Below, piece after piece: positions 8,695 through 18,883 of a stretch of 64,000 nucleotides of DNA. Origin of the DNA: Pareuzebyella sediminis (GTDB taxonomy: Bacteria > Bacteroidota > Bacteroidia > Flavobacteriales > Flavobacteriaceae). Made by a program: the position numbers and the translations under genes. The notes beneath the pieces are model-generated. The model was not told the DNA's origin, ran no database searches, and saw nothing but the letters and a program-made list of their open reading frames with translations. Where the stretch lies: NCBI RefSeq assembly GCF_008367235.1, contig NZ_VTZS01000005.1, positions 310,001 through 374,000 of the forward strand. Reading direction: 5' to 3'. Position 1 is the first letter of the stretch, and each line of letters opens with the position of its first letter.

Positions 8695-9087
8695 ATGGAT
8701 CCTTTCCAAATTTTCCGAAAGCGTTTCCATAAAATTGGTAATGGGTTTTTTGACCATCATGGCCATCATAGCATTGAATTGGCCTTCGAAACTTAAGGTC
8801 ACCTCACTTGCATCGTCTTCCGTAGATTTTATGTTGGCCGTTAAAGTAAAGGGTAGTTTATCATTTGCTGCACCCAAAACGATTTTATTATAAGGAATTT
8901 GTTCTTTTCGTTCCAAAACGATTTCAGGCATGCCCTTTATGGAAAAAAGAAATTTATCTTCGTTCAAAACCACAAATTTTTCTATGGATTCGGGCATTAA
9001 TTTCTCGAAGTTTTTTAAATCTGTTAGATAATCGAATACTTCTTTGTCTCCTTTAGAGATATTCTTTTTGGGGGCTTCTATATGCAT
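8686..9087 (-). CDS. SRPBCC (START-like) superfamily protein
   Basis: 133 residues with the helix-grip style pattern: an N-terminal strand, then DKEVFDYLTDLKNFEKLMPESI, then FSIKGMPEIVLERKE, and a C-terminal helix PITNFMETLSENLERI. This matches the polyketide cyclase/START-like fold that binds hydrophobic ligands. The ligand is unknown. It lies 7 bases after pyrE on the same strand and is likely cotranscribed. Its stop region overlaps the end of birA by 9 bases. Confidence 0.8.
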   Translation of the reverse strand: MHIEAPKKNISKGDKEVFDYLTDLKNFEKLMPESIEKFVVLNEDKFLFSIKGMPEIVLERKEQIPYNKIVLGAANDKLPFTLTANIKSTEDDASEVTLSFEGQFNAMMAMMVKKPITNFMETLSENLERIHSI

Positions 9088-9094
9088 GTACTCT

Positions 9095-9736
9095 CTATTG
9101 TTGCCATTCTGAAGGCCGTTTGCGCCATTCTAAAAGCATGTTAAGCTGTTCTTCTTTAATAAAGTGGGTTTCAGATGCCTGTTCCACAAGATGCGCGTAG
9201 TCACTGAGGGTGTTAAGCGCGATACCTTTTTTTTCAAAATTCTCTTGGGCCGTATGAAAACCGTAGGTAAATATGGCCAGCATACCTTTTATATTGGCGC
9301 CTGCATGTATCAGGGCATCCACGGCATTCAGGCTGCTCTTCCCTGTGCTAATCAAATCTTCAATGACTACAACCGTTTGATTGCGTTCAAGCTGACCTTC
9401 GATTTGATTTTGCCTTCCATGGGATTTGGGTTCGGGGCGAACGTAGATAAAGGGAAGGTTCAAATAATCGGCAACTAGCACCCCGATTCCTATCGCACCG
9501 GTTGCAACACCCGCTATGATATCCGGCTTGCCGTAGAGTGCTTCCACTTGTTTGGCCATTTCTTCTCGAACGAAGTTTCGAATGATAGGATGCGAAAGAA
9601 TTATTCTATTGTCACAATAAATTGGGGATTTCCATCCAGAAGCCCATTGAAAAGGATTTTCCGGTTTCAACTTTATTGCATTAATTTGCAGCAGAAGCTC
9701 GGCTGTTTTTTTAGCGGTGTTTTTGTCTAAAACCAT
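9095..9736 (-). CDS. pyrE: Orotate phosphoribosyltransferase
   Basis: Converts orotate and PRPP to orotidine monophosphate in pyrimidine synthesis. 213 residues. The N-terminal hood carries NPFQWASGWKSPIYCDNR (orotate site), the catalytic loop YVRPEPKSHGRQNQIEG supplies Lys and His, and the PRPP motif VVVIEDLISTGKSS is intact. The start codon is only seven bases from that of the divergent Nudix gene, so the pyrE promoter must lie within the Nudix coding sequence. A TACATTTG box overlaps the Nudix ATG. Confidence 0.95.
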   Translation of the reverse strand: MVLDKNTAKKTAELLLQINAIKLKPENPFQWASGWKSPIYCDNRIILSHPIIRNFVREEMAKQVEALYGKPDIIAGVATGAIGIGVLVADYLNLPFIYVRPEPKSHGRQNQIEGQLERNQTVVVIEDLISTGKSSLNAVDALIHAGANIKGMLAIFTYGFHTAQENFEKKGIALNTLSDYAHLVEQASETHFIKEEQLNMLLEWRKRPSEWQQ

Positions 9737-9740
9737 AACA

Positions 9741-9748
9741 CAAATGTA
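9741..9748 (-). promoter_or_regulatory. Probable -7 element of pyrE overlapping the Nudix start codon
   Basis: The minus strand reads TACATTTG, a perfect TAnnTTTG box. The pyrE ATG (9736) begins five bases downstream, so the message would be leaderless or nearly so. The box contains the ATG of the divergent Nudix gene (9744-9746). Confidence 0.45.
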
Positions 9749-10331
9749 TAAAGTTTTTGTTAACGAATCGCCGTTGATTTTAACAAATAAACTCTCCGAA
9801 ACCGCAAATGGTGAATATTATTTGCTCAATGAAGATTCGATTCAAGACGCTATAAAGGCCTTGAAGAAAAAGAAAATCGAAGAAGCTTACATTTATCATC
9901 CCAACCACGAGGAAATACTTAAAAAGTTTACTAAAAAAATTCCTTTGACGGTGGCTGCCGGCGGTGTAGTAACGAATGCCAAAGGCAAAGTACTTTTCAT
10001 TTACAGAAATGAGAAATGGGATCTGCCAAAAGGTAAACTCGACAAAGGCGAATCTATTGAAGATTGTGCCATTCGTGAGGTCATGGAGGAGACAGGAGTG
10101 AAAGGATTGAGAATCGAGAATTTTCTAAGAACTACTTACCATATTTATAAGAATAGTGGAGCCTATACTTTGAAAGAGGTGCATTGGTTTGCCATGAAAA
10201 CAGATTATACCGGTAAACTGAGACCTGAAAAAAAGGAAGGAATAAAAAAAGTGAAATGGAAAGGCCCGAAAAAAATTCAGAAAGCTTTACAAAATTCCTA
10301 TACCAATATTAAAATTCTATTCGGGGCTTAA
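9744..10331 (+). CDS. Nudix hydrolase
   Basis: 195 residues from ATG 9744; a GTG at 9717 is in frame but lies within pyrE. The Nudix box is complete at about residues 97-119: G-KLDKG-E-SIEDCAI-REVMEETGV, fitting GX5EX7REUXEEXGU, so a Mg2+-dependent pyrophosphohydrolase is expected. An N-terminal ~65-residue extension precedes the fold (KVFVNESPLILTN and a helical part), as in a common flavobacterial Nudix subgroup. The substrate is not predictable. It converges with the M14 peptidase gene with a 7-base gap. Confidence 0.9.
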   Translation: MYKVFVNESPLILTNKLSETANGEYYLLNEDSIQDAIKALKKKKIEEAYIYHPNHEEILKKFTKKIPLTVAAGGVVTNAKGKVLFIYRNEKWDLPKGKLDKGESIEDCAIREVMEETGVKGLRIENFLRTTYHIYKNSGAYTLKEVHWFAMKTDYTGKLRPEKKEGIKKVKWKGPKKIQKALQNSYTNIKILFGA

Positions 10332-10338
10332 AGAGGTC

Positions 10339-12123
10339 TTATTCACTGGTGTTTTTAATTACCCTATACACAGGGTATTGCATATGGGAAGCCTCATAAT
10401 GTTCTGATTGTTTGAAAAGCCAATCGAGCTGAGCATACCAATCCTTGGAAAACTCGGGTTCTATGGTTTTTTTATGTTCAAACCTATTCCGTAAGTTTTC
10501 GTTTTCTTTTAAAAGTTGTAGTGCTTCATCCTCAAATACATAAGGTGAAAACCCTTCTTTTTGCTGCAAGATGGGATCGAAAAAGTTCCAATTAAAAAAT
10601 GAATCGTGGGCCTGGGGTTCCAGGGTTTCCAATAAATAGCGCATGCCGTATTGTGCAATTGGTATAAAGAGGTCGCCTTGTTCGAATTGTTGCTCCCTTT
10701 GTGTACTGCTAACTTGGGTTTTGTAATGCGGGTAATGCCCCTCATAGGGAGACTTGACTGTCTGATAATCCTCAATTCGATACGATTCGACTCTGAACAC
10801 GGAATCTTTTTGTAAAACCCTGTAGTCAATTTCATTTAAGTCTAACAATGAAATGACTTTTGTCCAACCTTTTTTAAGGAGGTACCCCTTGGGTATTTTG
10901 ACCGAATCTTTAGGCTTGAAAAAATTTTGATACTGTATTTTTTTGGTGAATGGTTTACTACGATCATATTTCAAGCGCGGTAAACCGGTGACTTCACTTG
11001 TTAGGGTATCCGCTTTAAAGCCCTTAAAGCTTATCGTCGTGCTTTTAGTAGTATCTACCTCCCAAGAGACTGGATAATAGCGTAGCTGCTTTTGGAGATG
11101 ATTCGCCTCTGTACGGAGAAGTTTTATTTTTTGATGGTCGGTTTCAACAATTTCGATCATTTTCTGCATCAGGGCATAGGTGCCTTCAACCCTTTGCCTG
11201 TACGGTTTTAGCATATGGGTTTCGACCATCATCCCGAGCGTATTCCATAGGGTGGTATAGCCTGTAGAATATCTGGGATAATCCATAAATTGTGAAAAAC
11301 CTATTTCCGGGGGAGCATTGAATACATTGACATAGGGCGTGATCAACATATTATCTTCCATTAGGCCATTTTCGAGTGCTGGCATCATAATATCGTTCAC
11401 AAAGTGACCGAGTTCGCCCCCTAATTTATTATGTTGTGTAAAAAGGTGGGTCAGGGTATATTGGTAATCGGCCCCATTGCTTACGTGATTGTCAATAAAA
11501 ACGTCTGGTTTGATCAAATGAAATATTTTATAAAAAGTTCTAACGTTTTCAGTATCTCCCTTAATGAAATCGCGATTTAGATCATAATTGAGGGCATTAC
11601 CCCGAAAACCATAGGATTTTGGCCCGTTTTGGTTGGCCCGGGTAGTGCTGTTACGGTTGAGTGACCCACCAATGTTAAAAATGGGAATAGTGACGAGTAC
11701 CGTATTTTTAGGGGAGTTGATTTTGCCGGTTACAAGGTCGCGATACAAAAGCATTGTGGCGTCGATACCATCACTTTCACCCGGGTGAATACCATTGTTG
11801 ATTAAAAGTATGCTCTTGTCGTTCCTTATTTTAGGAAAATTGAAATCACCCTCAGGGTTGTACGTTATGATGTGCAAAGGATAACCACTATCGGTTTCTC
11901 CGATTGTCTGCATATTGACCTCCGGAAAATCTTTGGCCAATCGGACATAAAAATCAATGGTCTCAAAATAGGTGGCCGTCTCTTTTCCTTCACTCAGCTC
12001 AAAATGTGTGGGGAAGCTCTCTGTGTTGTCAGGCGTATTGGTTTCACATGATACTAAGAACAGCGAGGCAATCCAAGCAATTTGCCATATTGGCTTCTTT
12101 AGAGGATAAAGTATAAAATACAT
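10339..12123 (-). CDS. M14 family zinc carboxypeptidase-like lipoprotein
   Basis: 594 residues. The signal peptide ends in LVSC, so Cys26 should be lipidated and the protein placed in the periplasm or outer membrane. The M14 zinc site is visible: GIHPGES gives His112 and Glu115, and DNHVSNGADYQ gives His212. Glu300 in MMVETHML is the likely catalytic base. The remaining ~290 residues form a C-terminal region of unknown fold, typical of the large Bacteroidota M14 proteins. It would release C-terminal residues or act on cell-wall or dietary peptides; specificity is unknown. It lies downstream of the two-component pair on the same strand with a 104-base gap. Confidence 0.88.
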   Translation of the reverse strand: MYFILYPLKKPIWQIAWIASLFLVSCETNTPDNTESFPTHFELSEGKETATYFETIDFYVRLAKDFPEVNMQTIGETDSGYPLHIITYNPEGDFNFPKIRNDKSILLINNGIHPGESDGIDATMLLYRDLVTGKINSPKNTVLVTIPIFNIGGSLNRNSTTRANQNGPKSYGFRGNALNYDLNRDFIKGDTENVRTFYKIFHLIKPDVFIDNHVSNGADYQYTLTHLFTQHNKLGGELGHFVNDIMMPALENGLMEDNMLITPYVNVFNAPPEIGFSQFMDYPRYSTGYTTLWNTLGMMVETHMLKPYRQRVEGTYALMQKMIEIVETDHQKIKLLRTEANHLQKQLRYYPVSWEVDTTKSTTISFKGFKADTLTSEVTGLPRLKYDRSKPFTKKIQYQNFFKPKDSVKIPKGYLLKKGWTKVISLLDLNEIDYRVLQKDSVFRVESYRIEDYQTVKSPYEGHYPHYKTQVSSTQREQQFEQGDLFIPIAQYGMRYLLETLEPQAHDSFFNWNFFDPILQQKEGFSPYVFEDEALQLLKENENLRNRFEHKKTIEPEFSKDWYAQLDWLFKQSEHYEASHMQYPVYRVIKNTSE

Positions 12124-12227
12124 TTCCTAAAATTAAACAAAAACCAAGTAGTTCAGATCAAAAACCGATGTTTCTAGACACTTAAATTTGGGAATATATT
12201 CAGCAGCCCCGTGGGTAATTGATGTAG

Positions 12228-12618
<391 letters not shown>

Positions 12619-12632
<14 letters not shown>

Positions 12633-14472
12633 TAAAATAGATGTTGAATGTGGTTCCCTTTCCTAGTTGGCTTGATACCGTGATTTTGCCGTTCATGGCT
12701 TCGATTTGATTTTTGGTAATGTAAAGCCCGATACCTCTGGCGTCGGGGTGATCATGAAAGGTTTTATACATGCCAAAGAGTTTGTCGCCATATTTTTTTA
12801 GGTCGATACCTAGGCCATTATCCGAGATAGAAAGAATGCAATAATTTTTTTCTCTACGTGCAGTGAGCGTAATTATAGGATCCCTCTCAGGATTTTTATA
12901 CCTCACGGCATTGGTGATGAAGTTCATCAATACATTCTCCACGTAAGTGGGTACGCCTTTTATTTCGAGCTCTTCCGTAATTTTGTTTATAATCTTTGCG
13001 TTATTGTTTTTCAGAAAAGCGATGAGATTCTGTTCGACGACATGTATCTTATTATTAAGACTCACAGGTCTCTTTTTAAGGTTGACATTTGTATTAATGG
13101 CAACCACCTCGTTAAGATTTTCTAGTGTTTCTAGTAAATTATCAGAGGCATTGACCAACATCTTGATAATATTTTGCTTTTCAACTTCTTCTTTTTCGTG
13201 TACCAGAAAGTCGAGCAACATGGAAAAATTCGATGTATGGGAGCGAAGGTTGTGCGAGACAATATGCGCAAAATTGACCAATTTCTTGTTCTGAAGAGAG
13301 GTGACATTGATAAGATCTCGAAGTTCATCCTCTTTTCTCTTGATATCTGATATGTCTAAACTGATTCCGACTAGGCCGTAGGCTTTTCCGTCTTTATGTG
13401 ATAGTGGAATCTTTGAAGTCAAAAAAGTAGTGACTTTCCCATCTTTAGTTCTACTTATGGTCTCCTTGCCCAGCATTGGATTTAGCGTTTCCATTACCAT
13501 TATATCTTCATCTCGGGAGATTTGGGCCATGTCTTCATCGAAAAGATCAAAATCGCTTTTACCCAAAAGTTCTTCGGGGCTGTTTACGCCGAAATAATCA
13601 CACTCAGCCTTGTTCACTAGAATTTTTCGTGAATCGATGTCCTTAATGTAAACATTTAAGGGCAAATTATTGATCAGGGTTCGCATGAGATCTTCACTGG
13701 CCTTTGTTTTGACCTCTGTTTGAATCTGGTCTTGAATATTCTGAAAAGTTCCTGCCAAGGAGACCAATTTTTGATTTTTGAAAATAGGCCTTCCAGCCGC
13801 CTGAACCCATATCTCTTTTCCTTTGGCGGTAATGATCTGCAATTTTTCGCTCCATGGCTCCCCACTTTCCATGGCTTTATGCACTATCAGGGAAATCGTA
13901 TTTTTGCTATACCCTTCTTTATAAAAGTCAAAAGCGTTGTCCATTGAGGGTTCGAAATCGTTGCTTACCTCATGAATTTTTCTGGTCATATCACACCATA
14001 GAAGTTTATCCTCCTCGACGTTGTATTCCCACGTCCCTATTTCTCCTACTTCGGCGGTGACCTCTAAAAGTGATTGAAGTCTTTGAACACGTTCTTCTCT
14101 AAACTTGCTAAGCGTTATGTCTTGGGTTAATATAATTAGGCCAATAACATTTTCGCTTTCATCATACCAAGGGTTCCAGGTCCACTTAAAGAATTTATCT
14201 CCTGCAGCCGTTTGCAAGCTATACTCGATTTCTGATGAGGCGGCATCATCTTTAAAAGACTCTTCAAATTTACCTTCCAAGTTCTCCGATAGATGGGAAA
14301 ATATAGAACCTATTTTCCTTCCAAATGTCAGACCTGGTTCCAACTCATGTGCTTTGAACCATTTATCGGAAGCATACACAACCTCAAACTTTTTGTTTAT
14401 AAAAACAATAGCTTCAGGTAGTTGTTTGATTAGGTAGTTGTTGGTCTTGATTTGGGGTCCCTTCAACATCAT
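12619..14472 (-). CDS. PAS-domain sensor histidine kinase
   Basis: About 617 residues with no transmembrane segment, so probably cytoplasmic. Three PAS modules follow one another (positions from the longer frame beginning at 14517): about 30-138, 148-268 and 275-395, the first two ending in PAC-like WTWNPWYDESENVIG and VSLAGTFQNIQDQ, the third in LVGISLDISD. The phosphoacceptor His (about 422 in that frame) sits in VSHNLRSHTSNF, the Bacteroidota SHNLRS variant of the H box. The ATPase domain shows the N box FITNAVRYKNP, the G1 box SDNGLGID and G2 RGIGLYITK. Start chosen near MMLKGPQ because PAS1 follows directly; an ATG at 14517 is also possible. Its ligand is unknown. Confidence 0.9.
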
Positions 14473-14627
14473 AGAGAAATTTCCTACGAAGATAATGGGT
14501 TTTGTATTTAAAATCATAAGGTTTGTTGTGAACCTTAAGAAACTCGTTGTGTTAGGTTAGATTAACAGGGAATGGCTTAAAAAACAGAGAGTACTAGAAG
14601 GCTCTTTGTATTCTCCTATATGTTGTG

Positions 14628-14663
14628 GCAAGAACCTAAAAAATTCATATTGTAAGTTCTTGC
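14628..14663. repeat. Inverted repeat downstream of coaD
   Basis: GCAAGAAC and GTTCTTGC are perfect 8-base arms 20 bases apart, within the 180-base gap between the histidine kinase and coaD. There is no T-run, so it is not a canonical terminator. It could be an operator or a stabilising hairpin of the coaD message. Confidence 0.3.
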
Positions 14664-14697
14664 TCACAATCCTTACAAGGGATGTTTCGAAATAGCT

Positions 14698-15165
14698 TTA
14701 TTCATTTTTTCCTTGAAAACGTACCGTATCTGGAACGAGGCCCGTATAATCTCCTCCATTTCGAATAACATCACGTACGATGGAAGAGCTTATGTATGAT
14801 TTTCCGGAGGAGGTCAAGAGAAAAACAGTTTCAATTTCCGACAATTTTCGATTGGTATGTGCAATAGCTTTTTCAAATTCAAAATCGGCCGGGTTTCGTA
14901 GGCCTCGTAAAATAAAACCTGCATCCATTTTTTTGCAAAAATCGACGGTTAGACCTTGATAGGTAAGCACCTTTATTTTTTTTTCTTCTTTGAAGGCCTC
15001 TTGGATAAACTGTTTGCGTTGATCCAAGGTGAACATATATCGTTTTTCTGCATTGATGCCTATGGCAATAATCAGTTCATCAAATACTGTAATGCCTCTT
15101 TGTATTATATCATAGTGCCCTAAGGTCAGTGGATCGAAAGAACCCGGAAAAATTGCGCGTTTCAT
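14698..15165 (-). CDS. coaD: Phosphopantetheine adenylyltransferase
   Basis: Fourth step of coenzyme A synthesis, joining ATP and 4'-phosphopantetheine to give dephospho-CoA. 155 residues, normal length. The nucleotidyltransferase motif GSFDPLTLGH has the TxGH-type His17, RGLRNPADFEFE binds substrate and the second motif SYISSSIVRD closes the active site. It lies 89 bases downstream of ddl on the same strand. Confidence 0.97.
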   Translation of the reverse strand: MKRAIFPGSFDPLTLGHYDIIQRGITVFDELIIAIGINAEKRYMFTLDQRKQFIQEAFKEEKKIKVLTYQGLTVDFCKKMDAGFILRGLRNPADFEFEKAIAHTNRKLSEIETVFLLTSSGKSYISSSIVRDVIRNGGDYTGLVPDTVRFQGKNE

Positions 15166-15254
15166 CGGTTACATTTACGATTTAGGTCATTTTTAATTTA
15201 TTGAGAACTCTTTTAGTATAATTGCTGTCAATGACCATTTAAAGGTACCCTTTT

Positions 15255-16229
15255 TTATTTTAAAGCTTCATCTACCGCGCAACCGAAGAGTTCGGTCAAC
15301 GATATACCCGCCGTTTTAGCCTGTTGAGGTAAGATACTCTCGGTAGTTAAACCAGGTGTGGTATTCATTTCTAGCATGTAAGGCTCATTGTCAACGAAGA
15401 TGAACTCACTACGTGAGTAACCTTTCATTTTTAGTATCTCGTAGGCTTTTTGCGCTATATCCGTAACTTTTTTGGCCTGCTCTTCCGAAATTCTTGCCGG
15501 GGTTATTTCTTGGGATTGACCTTGGTATTTCGCTGCGTAGTCAAAGAAATCGTTATCGGAAACAATCTCTGTTATTGGTAATACTTTACTTTTTCCTTTA
15601 TAGGTAATAACTCCTACCGAAACTTCCGTGCCCTCCAAGAACGCTTCGATGAGAATTTCATCATCCTCTTGGTAGGCCTTTTCTATTGCTGTCGGTAATT
15701 CTTTTTTTGAATATACTTTTGAAATACCAAAACTACTGCCCGCTTTATTGGCTTTAACAAAACATGGTAGCCCCACCGCATTCAATATTTCTTCGGTCTT
15801 CACTTCGTCTCCTTTGTTAAGGTAATAAGAAGGTGCGGCCTTAATACCATAGGGTTTGAGAACACTGAGTAGGTCACGTTTATTAAAGGTGAGGGCGGAT
15901 TGATAATAGTTACAGGAGGTTTGTGGTATACCTAGTAATTCGAAGTAGGCCTGCATGAGGCCATCCTCTCCAGGGGTACCATGAATGGCATTAAACACGC
16001 AATCAAAGGTAATCTTGCCAATAGGTGAGTCTACCGAAAAGTCGTGACGATTTACCGGGTGTTCCTGTTCATCGGTATCGACATACACCCATTTGTCTTT
16101 GAGAATATGAATCCGGTAGGTATTGAAACGAGACTGGTCCAAATAGTGGTGCACTACATTACCACTTTGCAGCGAAATCTCGAATTCACTGGAATAGCCT
16201 CCCATGATAATGGCAATATTTTTCTTCAT
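15255..16229 (-). CDS. ddl: D-alanine--D-alanine ligase
   Basis: ATP-grasp enzyme making D-Ala-D-Ala for peptidoglycan. 324 residues. Motifs seen: IMGGYSSEFEISLQSG at the N-terminus, the substrate loop HGTPGEDGLMQAYFELLGIP, the ATP-grasp LPCFVKANKAGSSFGISKV, and the C-terminal metal and dipeptide site EFIFVDNEPYMLEMNTTPGLT followed by ESILPQQA. The active-site Tyr/Phe position that separates vancomycin-type ligases cannot be judged by eye alone. It is divergent from the PASTA protein gene, another cell-wall related function. Confidence 0.95.
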   Translation of the reverse strand: MKKNIAIIMGGYSSEFEISLQSGNVVHHYLDQSRFNTYRIHILKDKWVYVDTDEQEHPVNRHDFSVDSPIGKITFDCVFNAIHGTPGEDGLMQAYFELLGIPQTSCNYYQSALTFNKRDLLSVLKPYGIKAAPSYYLNKGDEVKTEEILNAVGLPCFVKANKAGSSFGISKVYSKKELPTAIEKAYQEDDEILIEAFLEGTEVSVGVITYKGKSKVLPITEIVSDNDFFDYAAKYQGQSQEITPARISEEQAKKVTDIAQKAYEILKMKGYSRSEFIFVDNEPYMLEMNTTPGLTTESILPQQAKTAGISLTELFGCAVDEALK

Positions 16230-16366
16230 AGCATCGTTTTCTTAGTTACCTGGTTCAAAGTAAAGAAAAAGCTTCCGATTTCTATTTCAATAGGTTTGTT
16301 TTTTGTTTGGCGGGATAGTAGATACATACAAATTAAAATAGACTTCAATTCGTAAGGAGCATTACT

Positions 16367-16374
16367 TATATTTG
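16367..16374 (+). promoter_or_regulatory. -7 element of the PASTA-rluD operon
   Basis: TATATTTG is a perfect TAnnTTTG box 19 bases before the ATG at 16394. No good -33 TTTG was found at 18-20 bases upstream. Confidence 0.5.
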
Positions 16375-16393
16375 TCAGATCAAAAACAATTGG

Positions 16394-16981
16394 ATGCGCA
16401 ACTTTTTCAATTTTCTTAGAAGCAAAGTTTTTTTAATTCAGCTTGGACTTGCTTTATTGGTTTCTATTCTGCTGATTTTCTTGGTGTTGAGGTGGTTGAA
16501 CAGCACCACCAATCATGGTGAATTTGTAGAGGTACCCGATTTTTCAAAAATGTCCGTCCCGGAAATGAGAGCGTCTATTGCAGAGGTTGGCTTGAGATAT
16601 GAGGTCTTGGATTCTGCTAATTTCAATCCCGAGTACCCTCGATTTTCTATTATAGAACAGAATCCTCCTGCAGGAAATAAGGTTAAGGAAAATAGAAAAA
16701 TTTATTTTACTGTAAACCCTTCTGGTTATAAAAAGGTAACAGTTCCAAAAATCATTCAAGTAACCCAAAGAAATGCCGCCTCGATGTTAAGGGCGGTCGG
16801 TCTTGATGTGGCCCGTGTAACTTATATCGATGAATTGGGAAAAGATATGGTGTATCAACTTAAGCACAAGGGAAAATATATTAAGCCAGGGGATAAACTG
16901 CCCAAAACTTCTAAGGTCGAACTCATCTGCGGTAACGGTACCATTCCCGAAGAGGCTAGAATTCAGGCAGATTCGGAATAA
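16394..16981 (+). CDS. PASTA-domain membrane protein
   Basis: 195 residues. A single transmembrane helix at about 14-36 (LIQLGLALLVSILLIFLVL) is followed by two to three PASTA modules outside the cytoplasm: VPDFSKMSVPEMRASIAEVG with IIEQNPPAGNKVKENRKIYF, then VPKIIQVTQRNAASMLRAVG with GKYIKPGDKLPKTSKVELI. PASTA domains bind peptidoglycan fragments or beta-lactams in other bacteria. Here there is no kinase or penicillin-binding domain attached. It is 3 bases upstream of the pseudouridine synthase gene and certainly cotranscribed. Confidence 0.9.
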   Translation: MRNFFNFLRSKVFLIQLGLALLVSILLIFLVLRWLNSTTNHGEFVEVPDFSKMSVPEMRASIAEVGLRYEVLDSANFNPEYPRFSIIEQNPPAGNKVKENRKIYFTVNPSGYKKVTVPKIIQVTQRNAASMLRAVGLDVARVTYIDELGKDMVYQLKHKGKYIKPGDKLPKTSKVELICGNGTIPEEARIQADSE

Positions 16982-16984
16982 ATT

Positions 16985-18013
16985 ATGAAGTCAGAAGATG
17001 ATAGCTTAGACCAAAACGACGACGAACTTTTTGAGCATTATAGATTTGTGGCCTCGAAAGGCCAAGAGCCTTTGAGGGTCGACAAATTTTTAATGAACTT
17101 TATTGAGTATGCCACCCGAAATAAAATTCAGCAGGCGGCTAAAAATGGTCATATTTGGGTGAACGGGGGCATCGTAAAACAAAACTACAAGGTCAAGCCT
17201 GACGATGAGGTCAAGGTACTCTTTGAGCATCCACCGCATGAGTTTTTATTGGTTCCCGAAGACATACCTTTAGATATTGTCTATGAAGACGAGGTACTAC
17301 TGGTTGTAAACAAACCAGCTGGAATGGTCGTGCACCCAGGTCATGGCAATTATTCAGGAACCCTGATCAATGCCCTTTTGCACCATATTGATAATCTTCC
17401 TGCCAACAGTAATGAAAGACCCGGATTGGTGCACCGTATCGATAAGGATACCTCAGGGTTATTGGTCGTTGCAAAGACCGAATCGGCAATGACACATTTG
17501 GCAAAGCAGTTCTTCGATAAAACATCGGAACGCGAGTATATCGCACTGGTTTGGGGCGATGTTGAGCAAGACGAGGGTACAATTGAGGGAAATATTGCAC
17601 GTAACCCCAAAAATAGGCTACAAATGCAAGTTTTTCCTGAAGGAAACGAAGGCAAAGAAGCGGTTACACATTATAAAGTTCTCGAACGTTTCGGTTATGT
17701 TTCGCTGGTCTCCTGCAAATTGGAGACTGGTCGTACCCATCAGATACGTGTACACATGAAGTATATAGGCCATACGCTCTTTAATGATGAGCGATATGGG
17801 GGCGAAAAGATTCTAAAAGGTACGACTTTTACCAAATATCGGCAGTTCGTCGATAATGCTTTTAAAATCTTACCAAGGCAGGCTCTGCATGCAAAAACAT
17901 TAGGTTTTGTCCACCCCATAACGGGTAAGCATATGCGATTTGATTCGGAAATTCCCGAAGATATGTCAGATTGTATAGATAAGTGGCGTCATTACGCCCA
18001 ACATACCCGATAA
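16985..18013 (+). CDS. RluA/RluD family 23S rRNA pseudouridine synthase
   Basis: 342 residues. An S4 RNA-binding domain (about 28-85, beginning LRVDKFLMNF) precedes the synthase domain. The signature HRIDKDTSGLL (150-160) holds the catalytic Asp153. VVNKPAGMVVHPGHG, ALVWGDV and ETGRTHQIRVHM are the other conserved blocks. The S4 domain plus these motifs suggest RluD, which modifies helix 69 of 23S rRNA, but rluA and rluC-like paralogs cannot be excluded. Confidence 0.9.
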   Translation: MKSEDDSLDQNDDELFEHYRFVASKGQEPLRVDKFLMNFIEYATRNKIQQAAKNGHIWVNGGIVKQNYKVKPDDEVKVLFEHPPHEFLLVPEDIPLDIVYEDEVLLVVNKPAGMVVHPGHGNYSGTLINALLHHIDNLPANSNERPGLVHRIDKDTSGLLVVAKTESAMTHLAKQFFDKTSEREYIALVWGDVEQDEGTIEGNIARNPKNRLQMQVFPEGNEGKEAVTHYKVLERFGYVSLVSCKLETGRTHQIRVHMKYIGHTLFNDERYGGEKILKGTTFTKYRQFVDNAFKILPRQALHAKTLGFVHPITGKHMRFDSEIPEDMSDCIDKWRHYAQHTR

Positions 18014-18120
18014 GTATATTGATTTCGTTGATAGCACTATTGATAACTCTTTGTGGTGGGCATAGGTATTCCCAAAAAATGGCACTATTTTTAGGCTTAT
18101 TATAAAGCATTCAAACTGTT

Positions 18121-18882
18121 ATGAAAATAGTCGTTTCTCCGGCAAAATCGTTGGATTTCGAATCAAAATACCCTGATGTTGAAATTTCTCAGCCCCAATT
18201 TCTAAATGAGGCGGTAAAATTGAACAAAATACTGGCAAAGAAGAAGCCTAAGGCCCTGTCTGATTTAATGTCAATATCTTCTAACCTGGCCGAACTGAAC
18301 TGGGAACGCAACCAGCGTTTTGAAGTACCCTTTACACTTCAAAATGCCAGACCGGCCATATATGCGTTCAACGGTGATGTCTACCAAGGGCTCGATGCCT
18401 ATACGATGCCAGTAGAAGACATGAAAAAGCTACAGGATGTCTTAAGAATTTTATCGGGCTTATATGGTCTTCTGAGACCAATGGACCTTATACAGCCTTA
18501 CAGATTGGAGATGGGTACCAAATTGAAAGTGGGGCGAAAAAAAGATTTGTACGAATTCTGGAAAAAGACTCTTACCGAGAAATTGAATTCAGAAATGAAG
18601 GATGATGAGCTGTTCATTAATTTGGCAAGTAACGAGTACTTTGGTGCTATTGATACCAAAAAACTAAAAGTTCCTGTGGTAACGCCAATTTTTAAAGACT
18701 GGAAGAACGATAAACTTAAAATCATTAGTTTTTATGCCAAGAAGGCAAGAGGAGCAATGGTGCGCTATATTGTCGATAATGATATAACTACTATGGAGGC
18801 CCTTAAAGGTTTTGACTATGACGGCTATATGTTTAGTAAGGAGCGTACGTTGAAAGAAAACGAACCGGTTTTTATTCGGTAG
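18121..18882 (+). CDS. yaaA: Peroxide stress protein YaaA (DUF328)
   Basis: 253 residues, beginning [18 protein letters not shown], the family's typical N-terminus. Other conserved stretches are [55 protein letters not shown] and a C-terminal [17 protein letters not shown]. YaaA binds DNA and lowers free iron damage under peroxide stress in E. coli. It is monocistronic here and ends one base before the convergent bTHX gene. Confidence 0.95.
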   Translation: MKIVVSPAKSLDFESKYPDVEISQPQFLNEAVKLNKILAKKKPKALSDLMSISSNLAELNWERNQRFEVPFTLQNARPAIYAFNGDVYQGLDAYTMPVEDMKKLQDVLRILSGLYGLLRPMDLIQPYRLEMGTKLKVGRKKDLYEFWKKTLTEKLNSEMKDDELFINLASNEYFGAIDTKKLKVPVVTPIFKDWKNDKLKIISFYAKKARGAMVRYIVDNDITTMEALKGFDYDGYMFSKERTLKENEPVFIR

Positions 18883-18883
18883 T

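Noticed and set aside
17862-18110. 82-codon minus-strand frame over the end of the pseudouridine synthase gene
   Set aside because: Shadow of the coding strand with no family likeness.
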